Assembly: GCF_900215145.1 (NCBI RefSeq)
Contig: NZ_OBDO01000013.1
Span: 62,001 to 126,000, forward strand
Length of the DNA stretch: 64,000 nt
Origin: Geodermatophilus sabuli
GTDB lineage: Bacteria; Actinomycetota; Actinomycetes; Mycobacteriales; Geodermatophilaceae
Direction of reading: 5' to 3'
The notes beneath the pieces were generated by a model, which saw only the letters and a list, made by a program, of their open reading frames with translations, was not told the DNA's origin and made no database searches. Shown here one piece after another: positions 34,876 to 43,881 of the stretch. Each line of letters opens with the position of its first letter. The stretch's first letter is position 1. The translations under genes were made by a program, and so were the position numbers.

Positions 34876-34924
34876 CTCAGCACACCCCACCCCAGACACG
34901 CTCAGCACACCCCACCCCAGACAC
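34876..34924 (+). repeat. 24-bp direct repeat before tsf
   Basis: CTCAGCACACCCCACCCCAG plus ACAC occurs at 34876-34899 and again, identically, at 34901-34924, just before the tsf ribosome site. It is pyrimidine-rich and unlike flanking sequence. Confidence 0.8.
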
Positions 34925-34937
34925 AGAGGGAAGTGAC

Positions 34938-35753
34938 ATGGCTGGCTTCACCGCTGCCGACGTCAAGCGTCTCCGCGACGCCACCGGCGCCGGGATGATG
35001 GACTGCAAGAAGGCCCTCACCGAGGCCGACGGCGACTACGAGAAGGCCGTCGAGCTGCTGCGCATCAAGGGCGCGAAGGACGTCGGCAAGCGCCTCGAGC
35101 GCTCGACGACCAACGGCGTCGTCGTCAACAAGGACGGCGCGCTGCTCGAGCTCGACTGCGAGACCGACTTCGTCGCCAAGAACGCCGACTTCGTCACGCT
35201 GGCCGAGCGGCTGCTCGACGTCGTCCTGGCGCAGAAGCCGGCCGACGTCGAGGCGCTGCTGGCCACCGAGGTCGACGGCCAGACCGTCGCCTCGCTGATC
35301 GAGGCCGAGTCGGCCCGCATCGGCGAGAAGCTCGTGATCTCCCGGTTCGCCGTCTTCGAGGGCACCACCGCCACCTACCTGCACAAGCGGGCCACCGACC
35401 TGCCGCCGGCCATCGGTGTCGCCGTGCAGTACAGCGGTGGCAGCGAGGACGCCGCGCGCAGCCTGGCGATGCACATCGCCGCCGCCCGCCCGCGGTACCT
35501 CACCCGTGACGAGGTCCCGGCGGAGGCCGTCGAGACCGAGCGTCGCGTGGCCGAGCAGACGGCGAAGGAGGAGGGCAAGCCCGAGCAGGCGATCGTGAAG
35601 ATCGTCGAGGGCCGGGTCAACTCCTACTACAAGGACTTCGTCCTGCTCGAGCAGCCGTCGATCACCGAGCCCAAGCGCACGGTCAAGCAGATCGTCGACG
35701 AGGCCGGCCTGACGGTGGAGCGGTTCGTCCGCTTCGAGGTCGGCCAGGCCTGA
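34938..35753 (+). CDS. tsf: Translation elongation factor Ts
   Basis: EF-Ts recycles EF-Tu by expelling GDP. The 271-residue protein has an N-terminal UBA-like domain ([22 protein letters not shown]), the TDFV motif in [12 protein letters not shown], and the core and dimerisation domains ([29 protein letters not shown]). ATG 34938 has AGAGGGAAG nine bases upstream. The classical rpsB-tsf-pyrH-frr order is kept. Confidence 0.97.
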   Translation: MAGFTAADVKRLRDATGAGMMDCKKALTEADGDYEKAVELLRIKGAKDVGKRLERSTTNGVVVNKDGALLELDCETDFVAKNADFVTLAERLLDVVLAQKPADVEALLATEVDGQTVASLIEAESARIGEKLVISRFAVFEGTTATYLHKRATDLPPAIGVAVQYSGGSEDAARSLAMHIAAARPRYLTRDEVPAEAVETERRVAEQTAKEEGKPEQAIVKIVEGRVNSYYKDFVLLEQPSITEPKRTVKQIVDEAGLTVERFVRFEVGQA

Positions 35754-35760
35754 GGAACGA

Positions 35761-35802
35761 CCCCGCTGCCGGCCCCACCGCTCGCACGCTCGCGGCGGGA
35801 CC
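35761..35802 (+). repeat. Dispersed palindromic repeat, copy after tsf
   Basis: CCCCACCGCTCGCACGCTCG with GCGGCGGGACC matches the core of the repeat family seen after ftsY (571-621) and before rbfA (57999-58054). It is joined directly to a strong terminator hairpin. Confidence 0.5.
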
Positions 35803-35843
35803 ACCACCGGCCCCGTCCCGCATCCCGGGACGGGGCCGGTGGT
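35803..35843 (+). terminator. Strong hairpin after tsf
   Basis: An uninterrupted 18-bp stem (35803-35820 with 35826-35843) encloses a 5-base loop and is followed by CTGTCC. It is the most stable simple hairpin noticed in the window and should end rpsB-tsf transcripts. Confidence 0.8.
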
Positions 35844-35938
35844 CTGTCCGGCGTCTGCCGTGGGTACCCGCCCGCGGGGATGTGTCGCGCACCGATGCGG
35901 CAGGATCAGGTGAACCGCCACCGAGCGAGGGATGGACC

Positions 35939-36718
35939 TTGACCGACACCACCACCGCCGCCGTGCCGCTGTCGGCACCCACCGCCTTCCAGCCGGCCGA
36001 CCGGGCCGGGTACAAGCGGGTCCTGCTCAAGCTGTCGGGCGAGACGTTCGGCGGCGGGAGAGTGGGCGTCGACGCCGACATCGTCCGCGGGATCGCCACG
36101 CAGCTGGCCGAGGTCGTGGGCAAGGGCGCCCAGGTCGCCGTCGTCATGGGCGGGGGCAACTTCTTCCGTGGGGCCGAGTTGTCCCAGGCCGGCATGGACC
36201 GCACGAAGGCCGACTACATGGGCATGCTCGGCACGGTGATGAACTGCCTGGCCCTGCAGGACTTCTGCGAGAAGGCGGGTCTGGAGACCCGCGTGCAGTC
36301 GGCGATCACCATGGGCCAGGTCGCCGAGCCCTACATCCCGCGCAAGGCCATCCGGCACCTGGAGAAGGGCCGCCTGGTCATCTTCGGAGCAGGTGCCGGC
36401 ATGCCGTACTTCTCCACCGACACGGTGGCCGCCCAGCGGGCCCTGGAGATCGAGTGCCAGGTGCTCCTCATGGGCAAGAACGGTGTGGACGGCGTCTACG
36501 ACGACGACCCCCGCCACAACCCCGACGCCGTCATGTACGACGACCTGGACTACGCCACCGTGCTGGCCAAGCAGCTCAAGGTGGCCGACGCGACGGCGAT
36601 CAGCCTCTGCATGGACAACCGGATGCCGATCGTGGTCTTCAACCTGCTGCGCGACGGCAACATCGCCCGCGCCGTGGCAGGTGAGAAGATCGGGACGCTG
36701 ATCAGCGACCCGGCCTGA
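35939..36718 (+). CDS. pyrH: UMP kinase
   Basis: PyrH phosphorylates UMP to UDP and is regulated by GTP and UTP. The amino-acid-kinase fold is evident in [62 protein letters not shown] and [21 protein letters not shown] at 35939 gives a short disordered N-terminus and 259 residues. The alternative GTG at 35882 adds 19 residues and has no better ribosome site, so the exact start is uncertain. It is followed by frr. Confidence 0.93.
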   Translation: MTDTTTAAVPLSAPTAFQPADRAGYKRVLLKLSGETFGGGRVGVDADIVRGIATQLAEVVGKGAQVAVVMGGGNFFRGAELSQAGMDRTKADYMGMLGTVMNCLALQDFCEKAGLETRVQSAITMGQVAEPYIPRKAIRHLEKGRLVIFGAGAGMPYFSTDTVAAQRALEIECQVLLMGKNGVDGVYDDDPRHNPDAVMYDDLDYATVLAKQLKVADATAISLCMDNRMPIVVFNLLRDGNIARAVAGEKIGTLISDPA

Positions 36719-36790
36719 CCCGGCGGGCGCACCCCGCAGACCCGCGACACCCGCGGCGGAGATCCTCCGCCGCCCCAGGAGGAGAGACCC

Positions 36791-37348
36791 GTGATCGACG
36801 ACACCCTGCTCGACGCCGAGGAGCGGATGGACAAGGCCCTGTCGGTCGCGCGGGAGGACCTCGGCTCGGTGCGCACCGGGCGCGCCGCCCCCTCGATGTT
36901 CAACAAGATCCTGGTCGACTACTACGGCACCCCCACACCCGTGCCGCAGATGACGTCGATCACGGTGCCCGAGGCGCGCATGGCGGTCATCAAGCCCTAC
37001 GACAACGGCCAGCTGTCGGCCATCGAGAAGGCCATCCGCGACAGCGACCTCGGGGTCAACCCGACCAACGACGGCCAGATCATCCGCGTGGTGTTCCCGC
37101 AGCTGACCGAGGAGCGCCGCCGGGACCTCGTGAAGATGGCCCGGTCCAAGGGCGAGGACGCCAAGGTCGCGATCCGCAACGTGCGGCGCCGGGCCAAGGA
37201 GGAGCTGGACCGCATCGCCAAGGACGGCGAGGCCGGCGAGGACGACGTGCGCCGCGCGGAGAAGGAGCTCGACGACCTCACCGCCAAGCACGTCCACGGC
37301 ATCGACGAGGCGGTCAAGAACAAGGAGACGGAGCTGCTCGAGGTCTGA
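36791..37348 (+). CDS. frr: Ribosome recycling factor
   Basis: RRF splits post-termination ribosomes with EF-G. The 185-residue length is standard, and the three-helix bundle plus beta-sandwich is recognisable from [58 protein letters not shown] and [20 protein letters not shown] 36791 has GGAGGAGAG five bases upstream. It lies 72 bases after pyrH. Confidence 0.96.
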   Translation: MIDDTLLDAEERMDKALSVAREDLGSVRTGRAAPSMFNKILVDYYGTPTPVPQMTSITVPEARMAVIKPYDNGQLSAIEKAIRDSDLGVNPTNDGQIIRVVFPQLTEERRRDLVKMARSKGEDAKVAIRNVRRRAKEELDRIAKDGEAGEDDVRRAEKELDDLTAKHVHGIDEAVKNKETELLEV

Positions 37349-37371
37349 GCCGCACCGTCGCTCCACCACCC

Positions 37372-38463
37372 ATGACACCCGATCCCGATACCGGGCCGAT
37401 CCCGCTGGTCGGCCGGCAGCCCGCCCCGCCGTCGTCCCGGCGGGGCGCCGACGTGCGCACGGCCCGGCCGCCGGTGCCCGCGCCGCCCACCGCGGAGCCG
37501 GCGGACGACCCGGCCACCGTCGAGGCCCCGGCCGCTGTCGCGCCGGCGACCGGGGAGGCCCCGACCACCGGCGCACCGGCCACGGTCGAGGCGCCGGTGC
37601 CCACGTCGACCACCGAGTCGATCGGAGCGGTGCTCGTCCCCGGGGCGAGGAAGTCCGGTCGCGCCGGCCGCGACATGGTCGCGGCCATCGGTGTCGGCGT
37701 CGGCCTCGGCGCGGTCATCCTCGTCTCGCTGCTGGTCTACCGTCCGGCGTTCCTGCTGGTCCTCGGGGCGGCGATCCTCGTCGGGATCGTCGAGCTCGGC
37801 CGGGCCCTCGAGGCGGGCGGCGCCCGCGCCCCGCTGGCCCCGGTGCTGGTCGGCGCGGTGGCGATGCTGGGCCTGGCCTGGACCCGGGGCACCTCCGGCC
37901 TGGTCGTCGGCTTCCTGCTCACCGTGCTGGCGGTCCTGCTGTGGCGGCTCGGTGACGGCCCGGAGGGCTACCTGCGCGACGCCTCGGCCGGCGTCCTCGT
38001 GGCGGCGTACGTGCCGCTGCTGGCCGGCTTCGCCGTCCTGCTGCTCGTCCCCGACGACGGCGCGGCCCGGGTGCTGCTGTTCATCGCCACGGTCGTCGGC
38101 AACGACGTCGGGGGCTTCGCCGCGGGCGTCCTGTTCGGCAAGCACCCCATGGCGCCGTCGGTCAGCCCGAAGAAGTCGTGGGAGGGCATGGCCGGCTCGG
38201 TGCTGGCCTGTGTCCTCATCGCGACCCCGGTCGTCACCCTGGCCCTCGACGCGCCCTGGTGGGGTGGGGTGCTCTTCGGCGCCGCTCTCGCGGTCACCGC
38301 GACCATCGGCGACCTGGGGGAGTCCCTGATCAAGCGGGACCTCGGGATCAAGGACATGGGCAACCTGCTGCCCGGCCACGGCGGGATCATGGACCGGCTG
38401 GACTCACTGCTGCCCTCGGCGGCCGTCGCGTACCTGCTGCTGGCCTGGGTCGCCCCGGTCTGA
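37372..38463 (+). CDS. cdsA: Phosphatidate cytidylyltransferase (CDP-diacylglycerol synthase)
   Basis: CdsA converts phosphatidic acid and CTP to CDP-diacylglycerol, the precursor of phosphatidylglycerol, cardiolipin and PI. The 363-residue protein has a disordered Pro/Ala/Thr-rich N-terminus of about 95 residues and about eight membrane helices. Its family signature, GDLGESLIKRDLGIKDMGNL and LPGHGGIMDRLDS, binds the cytidine nucleotide and metal. The gene is in its usual place after frr. The long N-terminal extension is common in actinobacteria. Confidence 0.95.
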   Translation: MTPDPDTGPIPLVGRQPAPPSSRRGADVRTARPPVPAPPTAEPADDPATVEAPAAVAPATGEAPTTGAPATVEAPVPTSTTESIGAVLVPGARKSGRAGRDMVAAIGVGVGLGAVILVSLLVYRPAFLLVLGAAILVGIVELGRALEAGGARAPLAPVLVGAVAMLGLAWTRGTSGLVVGFLLTVLAVLLWRLGDGPEGYLRDASAGVLVAAYVPLLAGFAVLLLVPDDGAARVLLFIATVVGNDVGGFAAGVLFGKHPMAPSVSPKKSWEGMAGSVLACVLIATPVVTLALDAPWWGGVLFGAALAVTATIGDLGESLIKRDLGIKDMGNLLPGHGGIMDRLDSLLPSAAVAYLLLAWVAPV

Positions 38464-38470
38464 GCGCAGG

Positions 38471-39577
38471 TCAGCGGGTGGCGACGACCTCCCAGACCGA
38501 CCCGACCACCCGGAAGCCGCGGCAGGCGTACCAGTGCCGCGGCCAGTCCTCCGCGTCCGCCTCCAGCACCACCAGGTCGCAACCGGCCCCGGCGGCCAGG
38601 GAGACCAGCCGCGCCAGGACGGCGTCGGCGTGCCCGCGGCCGCGGGCGGCCGGTTCGGTCATCATCGCCTCCACGGCCGCCGTGGCGCCGTCGACCCGGA
38701 GCTGACCCGCGGCGACCGGACGCCCCGCCGCGCGGACGGCCACGTCGTGGACGGCGACCACGGTGCCGGTGCGGTGTTCCCGGCCGATCAGCTGGGCCAC
38801 CACCTCGTCGAGTTCGGGCAGGGGCGGCAGCCCGCGGCGCCAGGAGCGGTCCCACAGCGCGTGCAGCGCCCGCTGGTCGACCACCTCCGCCGCGTCCCCA
38901 CCGGGCAGCGGCGCCGCCTCGCGGGCCATCACGACCAGTTCGGTGGCCTCCCAGCCGTCCGCGGCCAGCTCGGCGGCGACCGGTCCCGCGCCGGGCCAGC
39001 GCAGCGCGGCCGCGGCCACCGGCCAGTCCAGCTCGGCGGCCACGGCGGCCGTCGTCCGGGCGACGGTGGCGGCGTCGACCTGGGTGGTGAGCACGACCGT
39101 GTTGTCGTCGCGGGAGTGGGAGAACCGCGGGTCGGCGACCGCCACGCCACCGGGCACGTCCCGGACCTCGGCGGCCCGCCGCACCTGCAGCGACGTCTGC
39201 AGCGCCTGCGCCCGGCCGAACGCGTCGTCCGGCGCCGGGAGGACCGGTGGGACGGGCGGCCGCCACGGCACCACCGCGACGACGGCGGACGTGGGCAGTG
39301 GGCCGTACAGGTGGGGGAAGCGCAGGTCCGGCGGGTCTTCCGCGGTGCCCGGCTCCCACCGCACCGGGGCCTCCAGCCGGGCGGGGTCGACGACGAGCAG
39401 CACGAGGTCGCGACGTCCCGGGAACAGCCGGCCGGCCGGCCGGTGCACGTGCTCGGGAGCGGAGAGGTGCACGAAGCCGGCGTCGGCCAGCGACGGCGGC
39501 CGCAGCGCGCCCTCGGTGAGCGCGGCACGCCAGGCGGCCGGCTCCACCAGGTGCACCAGCACCGGCGGCGTCGTCAT
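38471..39577 (-). CDS. DUF952-GNAT acetyltransferase fusion
   Basis: This 368-residue protein joins two domains. Residues 1-115 match DUF952 (VLVHLVEPAAWRAAL, DAGFVHLSAPEHVHRPA, FPHLYGPLPTSAVV), a small actinobacterial domain of unknown function. Residues about 125-368 form a GNAT-type N-acetyltransferase with a degenerate first half and a clear acetyl-CoA loop (ARGRGHADAVLARLV) plus YACRGFRVVGSVWEV at the end. ATG 39577 lies inside the stop of the PPK2 gene (ATGA), so it is cotranscribed with it. The substrate is unknown. Confidence 0.8.
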   Translation of the reverse strand: MTTPPVLVHLVEPAAWRAALTEGALRPPSLADAGFVHLSAPEHVHRPAGRLFPGRRDLVLLVVDPARLEAPVRWEPGTAEDPPDLRFPHLYGPLPTSAVVAVVPWRPPVPPVLPAPDDAFGRAQALQTSLQVRRAAEVRDVPGGVAVADPRFSHSRDDNTVVLTTQVDAATVARTTAAVAAELDWPVAAAALRWPGAGPVAAELAADGWEATELVVMAREAAPLPGGDAAEVVDQRALHALWDRSWRRGLPPLPELDEVVAQLIGREHRTGTVVAVHDVAVRAAGRPVAAGQLRVDGATAAVEAMMTEPAARGRGHADAVLARLVSLAAGAGCDLVVLEADAEDWPRHWYACRGFRVVGSVWEVVATR

Positions 39578-40368
39578 GCGGCGGCCCCGGGGAGGGGCGG
39601 GTCGGGGTCGATGCCGGCCGCGGCGAGGGCCGCCTCGACCTCGTCGCAGACGGTGCGCACGACCTGCACGCGCGCCGACCGCTTGTCGTCGCCGGCGACC
39701 ACGTGCCAGCGCCCGCCCTCGTGATCGGTGCGGTCGAGCATCTCCTCGACGGCGGCCTCGTAGGCGTCCCGCTTCTCGCGGTTGCGCCAGTCCTCGTCGG
39801 TGAGCTTCCACGCGCGGTAGGGGTCCTGGCGTCGGGACTCGAAGCGGCGCAGCTGCTCGTCGGGGGAGACGTGCATCCAGAACTTGACGATGATCATCCC
39901 CTCGGCGGCGAGGGTGGTCTCCAGGTCGACGATCTCGGCGTAGGCCCGTTGCCAGGCGTCCTCGGGGGCGAAGCCCTCAACCCGCTCGACGAGCACCCGG
40001 CCGTACCAGGTGCGGTCGAGGACGGCCATGCCTCCCCACCCGGGCAGGACCGGCCAGAACCGCCACAGGAAGTGGTGCCGCTTCTCGTCGTGGGTGGGCG
40101 CGGCGAACTGGGCGACCCGCACGTGCCGCGGGTCGATCTCCTCGACCAGCCGCTTGATCGCCCCGCCCTTGCCGGAGGCGTCCCAGCCCTCGAACAGCAC
40201 GCACAGCGGGGGACCGAGCTCGCCGGTGCCGAGCTGCCCGCCGAGGAGCAGACGCAGGTGCACCAGTCGCCGCTGCGCCGCGGCGAGCTGCTTCGTGGCG
40301 TCGGACTTGGACAGGCGCGCGTCGAGGTCGATCTCGGACAGACGGCTCATGACGGGAGAGGGTGGCAT
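39574..40368 (-). CDS. Polyphosphate kinase 2 family protein
   Basis: PPK2 enzymes transfer phosphate between polyphosphate and nucleotides (NMP or NDP). The 264-residue protein has Walker A FEGWDASGKGGAIKRL and the lid/Walker B segments AAPTHDEKRHHFLWRFW, VLDRTWYGRVLVERVEGFA and VKFWMHVSPDEQLRRFESR. The single-domain length fits a class I or III PPK2; which nucleotide it uses is not decidable here. ATG 40368 is taken as start, but ATG 40350 is equally possible, since neither has a clear ribosome site. Confidence 0.9.
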   Translation of the reverse strand: MPPSPVMSRLSEIDLDARLSKSDATKQLAAAQRRLVHLRLLLGGQLGTGELGPPLCVLFEGWDASGKGGAIKRLVEEIDPRHVRVAQFAAPTHDEKRHHFLWRFWPVLPGWGGMAVLDRTWYGRVLVERVEGFAPEDAWQRAYAEIVDLETTLAAEGMIIVKFWMHVSPDEQLRRFESRRQDPYRAWKLTDEDWRNREKRDAYEAAVEEMLDRTDHEGGRWHVVAGDDKRSARVQVVRTVCDEVEAALAAAGIDPDPPLPGAAA

Positions 40369-40442
40369 GACCCAGGCCGGTGTGCGCGGATGAGCAGCAC
40401 CGATACCCGGAACTGCTCACCGGCGCCCGGCGTCGCCCGACC

Positions 40443-41084
40443 TCACATCCCGTGCTGGCGGATCCACGCGTGCATGGCGATGCCGGCGGCCACCCCGGCG
40501 TTGATCGACCGGGTGGAGCCGAACTGGGCGATCGAGAGGACCCCGTCGGCGGCCTCCCGCGCCTCGTCGGTGAGCCCGCTGCCCTCCTGGCCGAAGACCA
40601 GCACGCAGGCGCGAGGGAGGGGCTCGGTCTCCAGTGGCCGGGCGCCGGGCAGGTTGTCGACGGCGAGCAGCGGCAGCCCCTCGGACCGCGCCCAGGCGAC
40701 CAGCGTGCCGACGTCGGGGTGGTGACGCACGTGCTGGTAGCGGTCGGTGACCATCGCGCCGCGCCGGTTCCAGCGCCGGCGCCCCACCACGTGGACGGCG
40801 GAGGCCAGGAACGCGTTGGCGGTGCGCACGACCGTGCCGATGTTGAGGTCGTGCCGCCAGTTCTCGATGGCGACGTGGAACGGGTGCCGGCGGGCGTCGA
40901 GGTCGGCGACGATGGCCTCGACGGTCCAGTACCGGTACCGGTCGACGACGTTGCGGCGGTCGCCGGCTGCCAGCAGCTCGGGGTCGTAGCGGGGGTCCTC
41001 GGGCCACGTCCCCTCCCACGGGCCGACGCCCACGGTGTCGAGCACGGGCTCGGGGAGGGTGAGATCCCTCTCGGCGTCCGTCAC
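40443..41084 (-). CDS. SpoU/TrmH-family RNA 2'-O-methyltransferase
   Basis: This 213-residue SPOUT enzyme shows the three SpoU motifs: [20 protein letters not shown] (motif 1), [13 protein letters not shown] (motif 2) and [21 protein letters not shown] (motif 3, knot). It would methylate a ribose in tRNA or rRNA; the target is unknown. GTG 41084 has no Shine-Dalgarno sequence, but TAGCCT lies seven bases upstream, as in a leaderless transcript. It is divergent from rlmN, another RNA methyltransferase. Confidence 0.88.
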   Translation of the reverse strand: MTDAERDLTLPEPVLDTVGVGPWEGTWPEDPRYDPELLAAGDRRNVVDRYRYWTVEAIVADLDARRHPFHVAIENWRHDLNIGTVVRTANAFLASAVHVVGRRRWNRRGAMVTDRYQHVRHHPDVGTLVAWARSEGLPLLAVDNLPGARPLETEPLPRACVLVFGQEGSGLTDEAREAADGVLSIAQFGSTRSINAGVAAGIAMHAWIRQHGM

Positions 41085-41091
41085 CCGCCGG

Positions 41092-41097
41092 AGGCTA
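41092..41097 (-). promoter_or_regulatory. -10 element of a probably leaderless SpoU-methyltransferase transcript
   Basis: On the minus strand TAGCCT lies seven bases before the GTG start. The same bases, read on the plus strand, sit just upstream of rlmN, so the two divergent promoters overlap. Confidence 0.42.
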
Positions 41098-41117
41098 GTG
41101 GGAGCATGGGAGGCGCC

Positions 41118-42347
41118 ATGACTGCCCTGCCCCTGGTCTTCGACGCCCCCCGCCGGGGCAAGCCCCCGCGCCACCTGGCCGACCTCACCCGCGAGGAGGC
41201 CCGTGCTGTGGTGGCCGAGCTCGGCCAGCCGGCGTTCCGCGCCGACCAGCTCGCCCGGCACTTCTACCGCGGCGTCACCGACCCGGCGCGGATGACCGAC
41301 CTGCCGGCCGCCGTCCGCGAGGCGCTGACCGGCGCGCTGCTCCCCGGTCTGCTGACGCCGGTGCGGCACCAGTCCGCCGACGGCGGGCGCACCCGCAAGA
41401 CGCTGTGGCGGCTGCACGACGGCGCGCTGGTCGAGAGCGTGCTCATGCGCTACCCGGACCGCGCCACGGTGTGCATCTCCAGTCAGGCCGGCTGCGGCAT
41501 GGCCTGCCCCTTCTGCGCGACCGGGCAGAGCGGCCTGACCCGCAACCTGTCGGCCGCGGAGATCATCGGCCAGGCGGTCGCGGCCGCGGCGGCGATGGCG
41601 GACGGGGAGATCCCCGGCGGGCCCGGGCGGCTGTCCAACGTCGTCTTCATGGGCATGGGTGAGCCGCTGGCGAACTACGCGCGCGTCCGCAAGACCCTCG
41701 ACGCCCTGGTGACACCGACCCCGCACGGGCTGGGTCTGTCCCAGCGGTCGATCACCGTGTCCACGGTCGGCGTGGTCCCGGCGATCCGGCGGCTCACCGA
41801 CGAGGGCCTCAACGTCACGCTCGCGGTCAGCCTGCACGCGCCCGACGACGAGCTGCGCGACACCCTCGTGCCGATCAACACCCGCTGGAAGGTCGCCGAG
41901 GTCGTCGCCGCCGCCGACGCGTACGCCGAGCGCACCGGGCGCCGCTACTCGGTGGAGTACGCCCTCATCCGCGACGTCAACGACCAGCCGGGGCGGGCCG
42001 ACCTGCTCGGCCGGCTGCTGGCCGGGCGCCGGGCGCACGTCAACCTCATCCCGCTCAACCCGACGCCGGGCAGCCCCTGGGACGCCAGCCCGCTGCCGGC
42101 CCAGCGGGAGTTCGTGGCGCGGCTGCGCGCAGGCGGGGTGCCGACGACGGTCCGCGACACCCGCGGTCAGGACATCGACGGCGCCTGCGGTCAGCTGGCC
42201 GCGGCCGACCTGGGGCCGCGTCCCGAGGCTCGCCCCGAGCGTGCGAGGGCTGAGGAGGACGGGGTGCTCCTGGGCGTCCCGAGCGTGGCCGTGCCGACGC
42301 CGTCCCTCGAGCCGTCGGTGGAGCTGGGCGCCGAGGCGGAGGAGTGA
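41118..42347 (+). CDS. rlmN: 23S rRNA/tRNA adenine C2-methyltransferase RlmN
   Basis: RlmN is a radical-SAM enzyme that methylates A2503 of 23S rRNA and A37 of some tRNAs. The cluster motif is CGMACPFC. The helper segments GNLGMGEPL-like [32 protein letters not shown] and [10 protein letters not shown] are present, and the methyl-carrying cysteine is in [13 protein letters not shown] 41118 has GGGAGG four bases upstream. The protein is about 409 residues. Its last 40, beginning near [15 protein letters not shown], lie partly in a dispersed DNA repeat (42231-42265) and are not typical of the family. It overlaps the next gene by GTGA. Confidence 0.95.
   Translation: MTALPLVFDAPRRGKPPRHLADLTREEARAVVAELGQPAFRADQLARHFYRGVTDPARMTDLPAAVREALTGALLPGLLTPVRHQSADGGRTRKTLWRLHDGALVESVLMRYPDRATVCISSQAGCGMACPFCATGQSGLTRNLSAAEIIGQAVAAAAAMADGEIPGGPGRLSNVVFMGMGEPLANYARVRKTLDALVTPTPHGLGLSQRSITVSTVGVVPAIRRLTDEGLNVTLAVSLHAPDDELRDTLVPINTRWKVAEVVAAADAYAERTGRRYSVEYALIRDVNDQPGRADLLGRLLAGRRAHVNLIPLNPTPGSPWDASPLPAQREFVARLRAGGVPTTVRDTRGQDIDGACGQLAAADLGPRPEARPERARAEEDGVLLGVPSVAVPTPSLEPSVELGAEAEE
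42231..42265 (-). repeat. Dispersed palindromic repeat embedded in the rlmN coding region
   Basis: The reverse complement of this 35-base stretch matches 572-606 with three mismatches. Here it is translated in the rlmN frame as part of the C-terminal extension, so the element has become coding or the stop codon was displaced by its arrival. Confidence 0.7.
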
Positions 42348-43066
42348 GCGCCGCCGGCGAGTCGCCGGCGGCGGAGGCGCACGAGCACACCCACGCCGAC
42401 GTCTCCGGTGGGTGGCTGCGGGCCGCCGTCTTCGGGGCCATGGACGGGCTGGTCACCAACACCGCGCTGGTGGCCGGCGTGGGTGGCGGTGGCGCCGCAC
42501 CGCGGGCGATCGTCCTGTCCGGTGTGGCCAGCCTGGTCGCCGGCGCGATCTCGATGGCGCTGGGCGAGTACACCTCGGTGAAGACGCAGAACGAGCAGCT
42601 CGACCTCGAGGTGGCCAAGGAGCGCCGGGAGCTGGAGCGCAACCCGCACGGCGAGCTGGCCGAGCTGGTCGAGATGCTGCGCGTCCGAGGGGTGGACGAC
42701 GAGCTGGCCCCGGTGGTGGCCCGGCAGCTGTCCCGCGACCCGGACACCGCGCTGCGGCTGCACGTCGTCGCCGAGCTGGGGCTCAACCCCGAGGACAAGC
42801 CGTCGCCGGTGACCGCGGCGGTGTCGTCGTTCCTGACGTTCGCCACGGGCGCGGTGGTCCCGCTGCTGCCGTACCTGTTCGGCGCCTCGCTGCTGTGGGT
42901 GGCGCTGCTGTGCGGCGGGGTGGGGCTGGCCGCCGCGGGTGCGGTGTCGTCGCGGTTCACGCCGCGGTCCTGGTGGTCGGCCGCGCTGCGGCAGCTGCTG
43001 TTCGGCGGGATGGCGGCGGGCATCACCTACCTGATCGGGTTGGCGATCGGCGTCAGCGTCACCTGA
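42344..43066 (+). CDS. VIT1/CCC1-family iron/manganese transporter
   Basis: This 240-residue membrane protein begins with a His-containing cytoplasmic stretch ([20 protein letters not shown]) and has the family's first-helix motif [16 protein letters not shown]. The second is [24 protein letters not shown], and a cytoplasmic metal-binding helical region is rich in Glu ([20 protein letters not shown]). Three C-terminal helices follow. VIT proteins move Fe2+ or Mn2+ out of the cytosol or into stores. GTG 42344 overlaps the rlmN stop. Confidence 0.9.
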   Translation: MSAAGESPAAEAHEHTHADVSGGWLRAAVFGAMDGLVTNTALVAGVGGGGAAPRAIVLSGVASLVAGAISMALGEYTSVKTQNEQLDLEVAKERRELERNPHGELAELVEMLRVRGVDDELAPVVARQLSRDPDTALRLHVVAELGLNPEDKPSPVTAAVSSFLTFATGAVVPLLPYLFGASLLWVALLCGGVGLAAAGAVSSRFTPRSWWSAALRQLLFGGMAAGITYLIGLAIGVSVT

Positions 43067-43085
43067 CACACCGCGACACACGTGC

Positions 43086-43122
43086 GACGAGGCCCGTCCC
43101 CTGAGGGGGAGCGGGCCTCGTC
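43086..43122. terminator. Bidirectional hairpin between the VIT gene and DUF2631
   Basis: An 11-bp stem (GACGAGGCCCG with its complement) extends by TCCCC/GGGGA after one bulged G and closes on a short loop. It lies between convergent genes and can serve both. Confidence 0.7.
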
Positions 43123-43137
43123 ACGGTCAGCGGGTGG

Positions 43138-43464
43138 TCACTGGCTGCGCCAGGCGTTCTTCCGCCGGAAGTAGTCGTAGACCTTCAGCAGGATCATCAG
43201 CGCGATGATGGCGCCGAGCCAGAAGTCCTCGACGCGGCCTTCGTGGTTGCCGACCCAGTAGGCGGCCATGAAGAGGATCGCGATCCAGGAGGCGATCCGG
43301 CCGGCCCGGCCGGTCTCGCCGTGCCAGCCCCATTCCTCCGGGCGCTCGTGCTCCACGGGATGGGCGTCGGCACGGACGACGGCCTCCTCGCGACCGGGCT
43401 GGTTGACCCGTTCGGTCGCGGGGTGGTCCGTCGCGATCCGCTCGCGGTGGGTCTGCTCGCTCAC
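43138..43464 (-). CDS. DUF2631 family membrane protein
   Basis: This 108-residue protein has a charged N-terminal half. The conserved ERPEEWGWHGETGRAGRIASW leads into two hydrophobic segments (ASWIAILFMAAYWVGN and FWLGAIIALMILLKVYDYF), and a basic end follows. This fits DUF2631, an actinobacterial membrane family without known function. GTG 43464 has GAGGAG upstream. The bases around its ribosome site resemble the repeat that precedes dxr. It is divergent from dxr. Confidence 0.78.
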   Translation of the reverse strand: MSEQTHRERIATDHPATERVNQPGREEAVVRADAHPVEHERPEEWGWHGETGRAGRIASWIAILFMAAYWVGNHEGRVEDFWLGAIIALMILLKVYDYFRRKNAWRSQ

Positions 43465-43632
43465 GCGCTCTCCTCGCTGGCGCTCGACGTCCGCGTTCGC
43501 GGCGCGGCTGTGTCCGCGGGCTCACTCGCACGCGTGCCCGCGGACCCATTCTGGCAGGAGCCCGGGGAGGGCACCGCCCGAGGTGGGACGGCGCGCCGCT
43601 GGGGAGCTGCGGGCATCGGGGAGGATGGCCCC

Positions 43633-43881
43633 GTGAGCGGACAGGCGCGTGAGCATCGCAGGGAGCGCCAGCGACCGAGGAGCGGAGCGCGCCGCGGGAG
43701 CGAACGGGGGGCACGGTGAGCGAACAGGCGCGTGAGCATCGCAGGGAGCGCCAGCGACCGAGGAGCGGAGCGCGCCGCGGGAGCGAACGGGGGGCACGGT
43801 GAGCGGACAGGCGCGTGAGCATCGCAGGGAGCGCCAGCGACCGAGGAGCGGAGCGCGCCGCGGGAGCGAACGGAGGGCACG
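43633..43881 (+). repeat. Three tandem 83-bp repeats, each a micro-ORF coupled to the next and to dxr
   Basis: Units at 43633-43715, 43716-43798 and 43799-43881 differ at only a few positions. Each begins with GTGAGC and encodes 28 residues ([20 protein letters not shown] then RGSERGAR in unit 1). Each ends in a purine-rich stretch whose GTGA forms both its stop and the next start. The third unit's GTGA is the start of dxr. Frame is kept by 83+4 = 87 bases, or 29 codons. Whether the arginine-rich micro-ORFs are translated is unknown. A core of 41 bases (from 43649 in unit 1) recurs at the truB start. Confidence 0.9.

Noticed and set aside
43633..43881. CRISPR-like reading of the three 83-bp units
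   Set aside because: The units abut without spacers and differ only by point changes, so they are plain tandem duplications.
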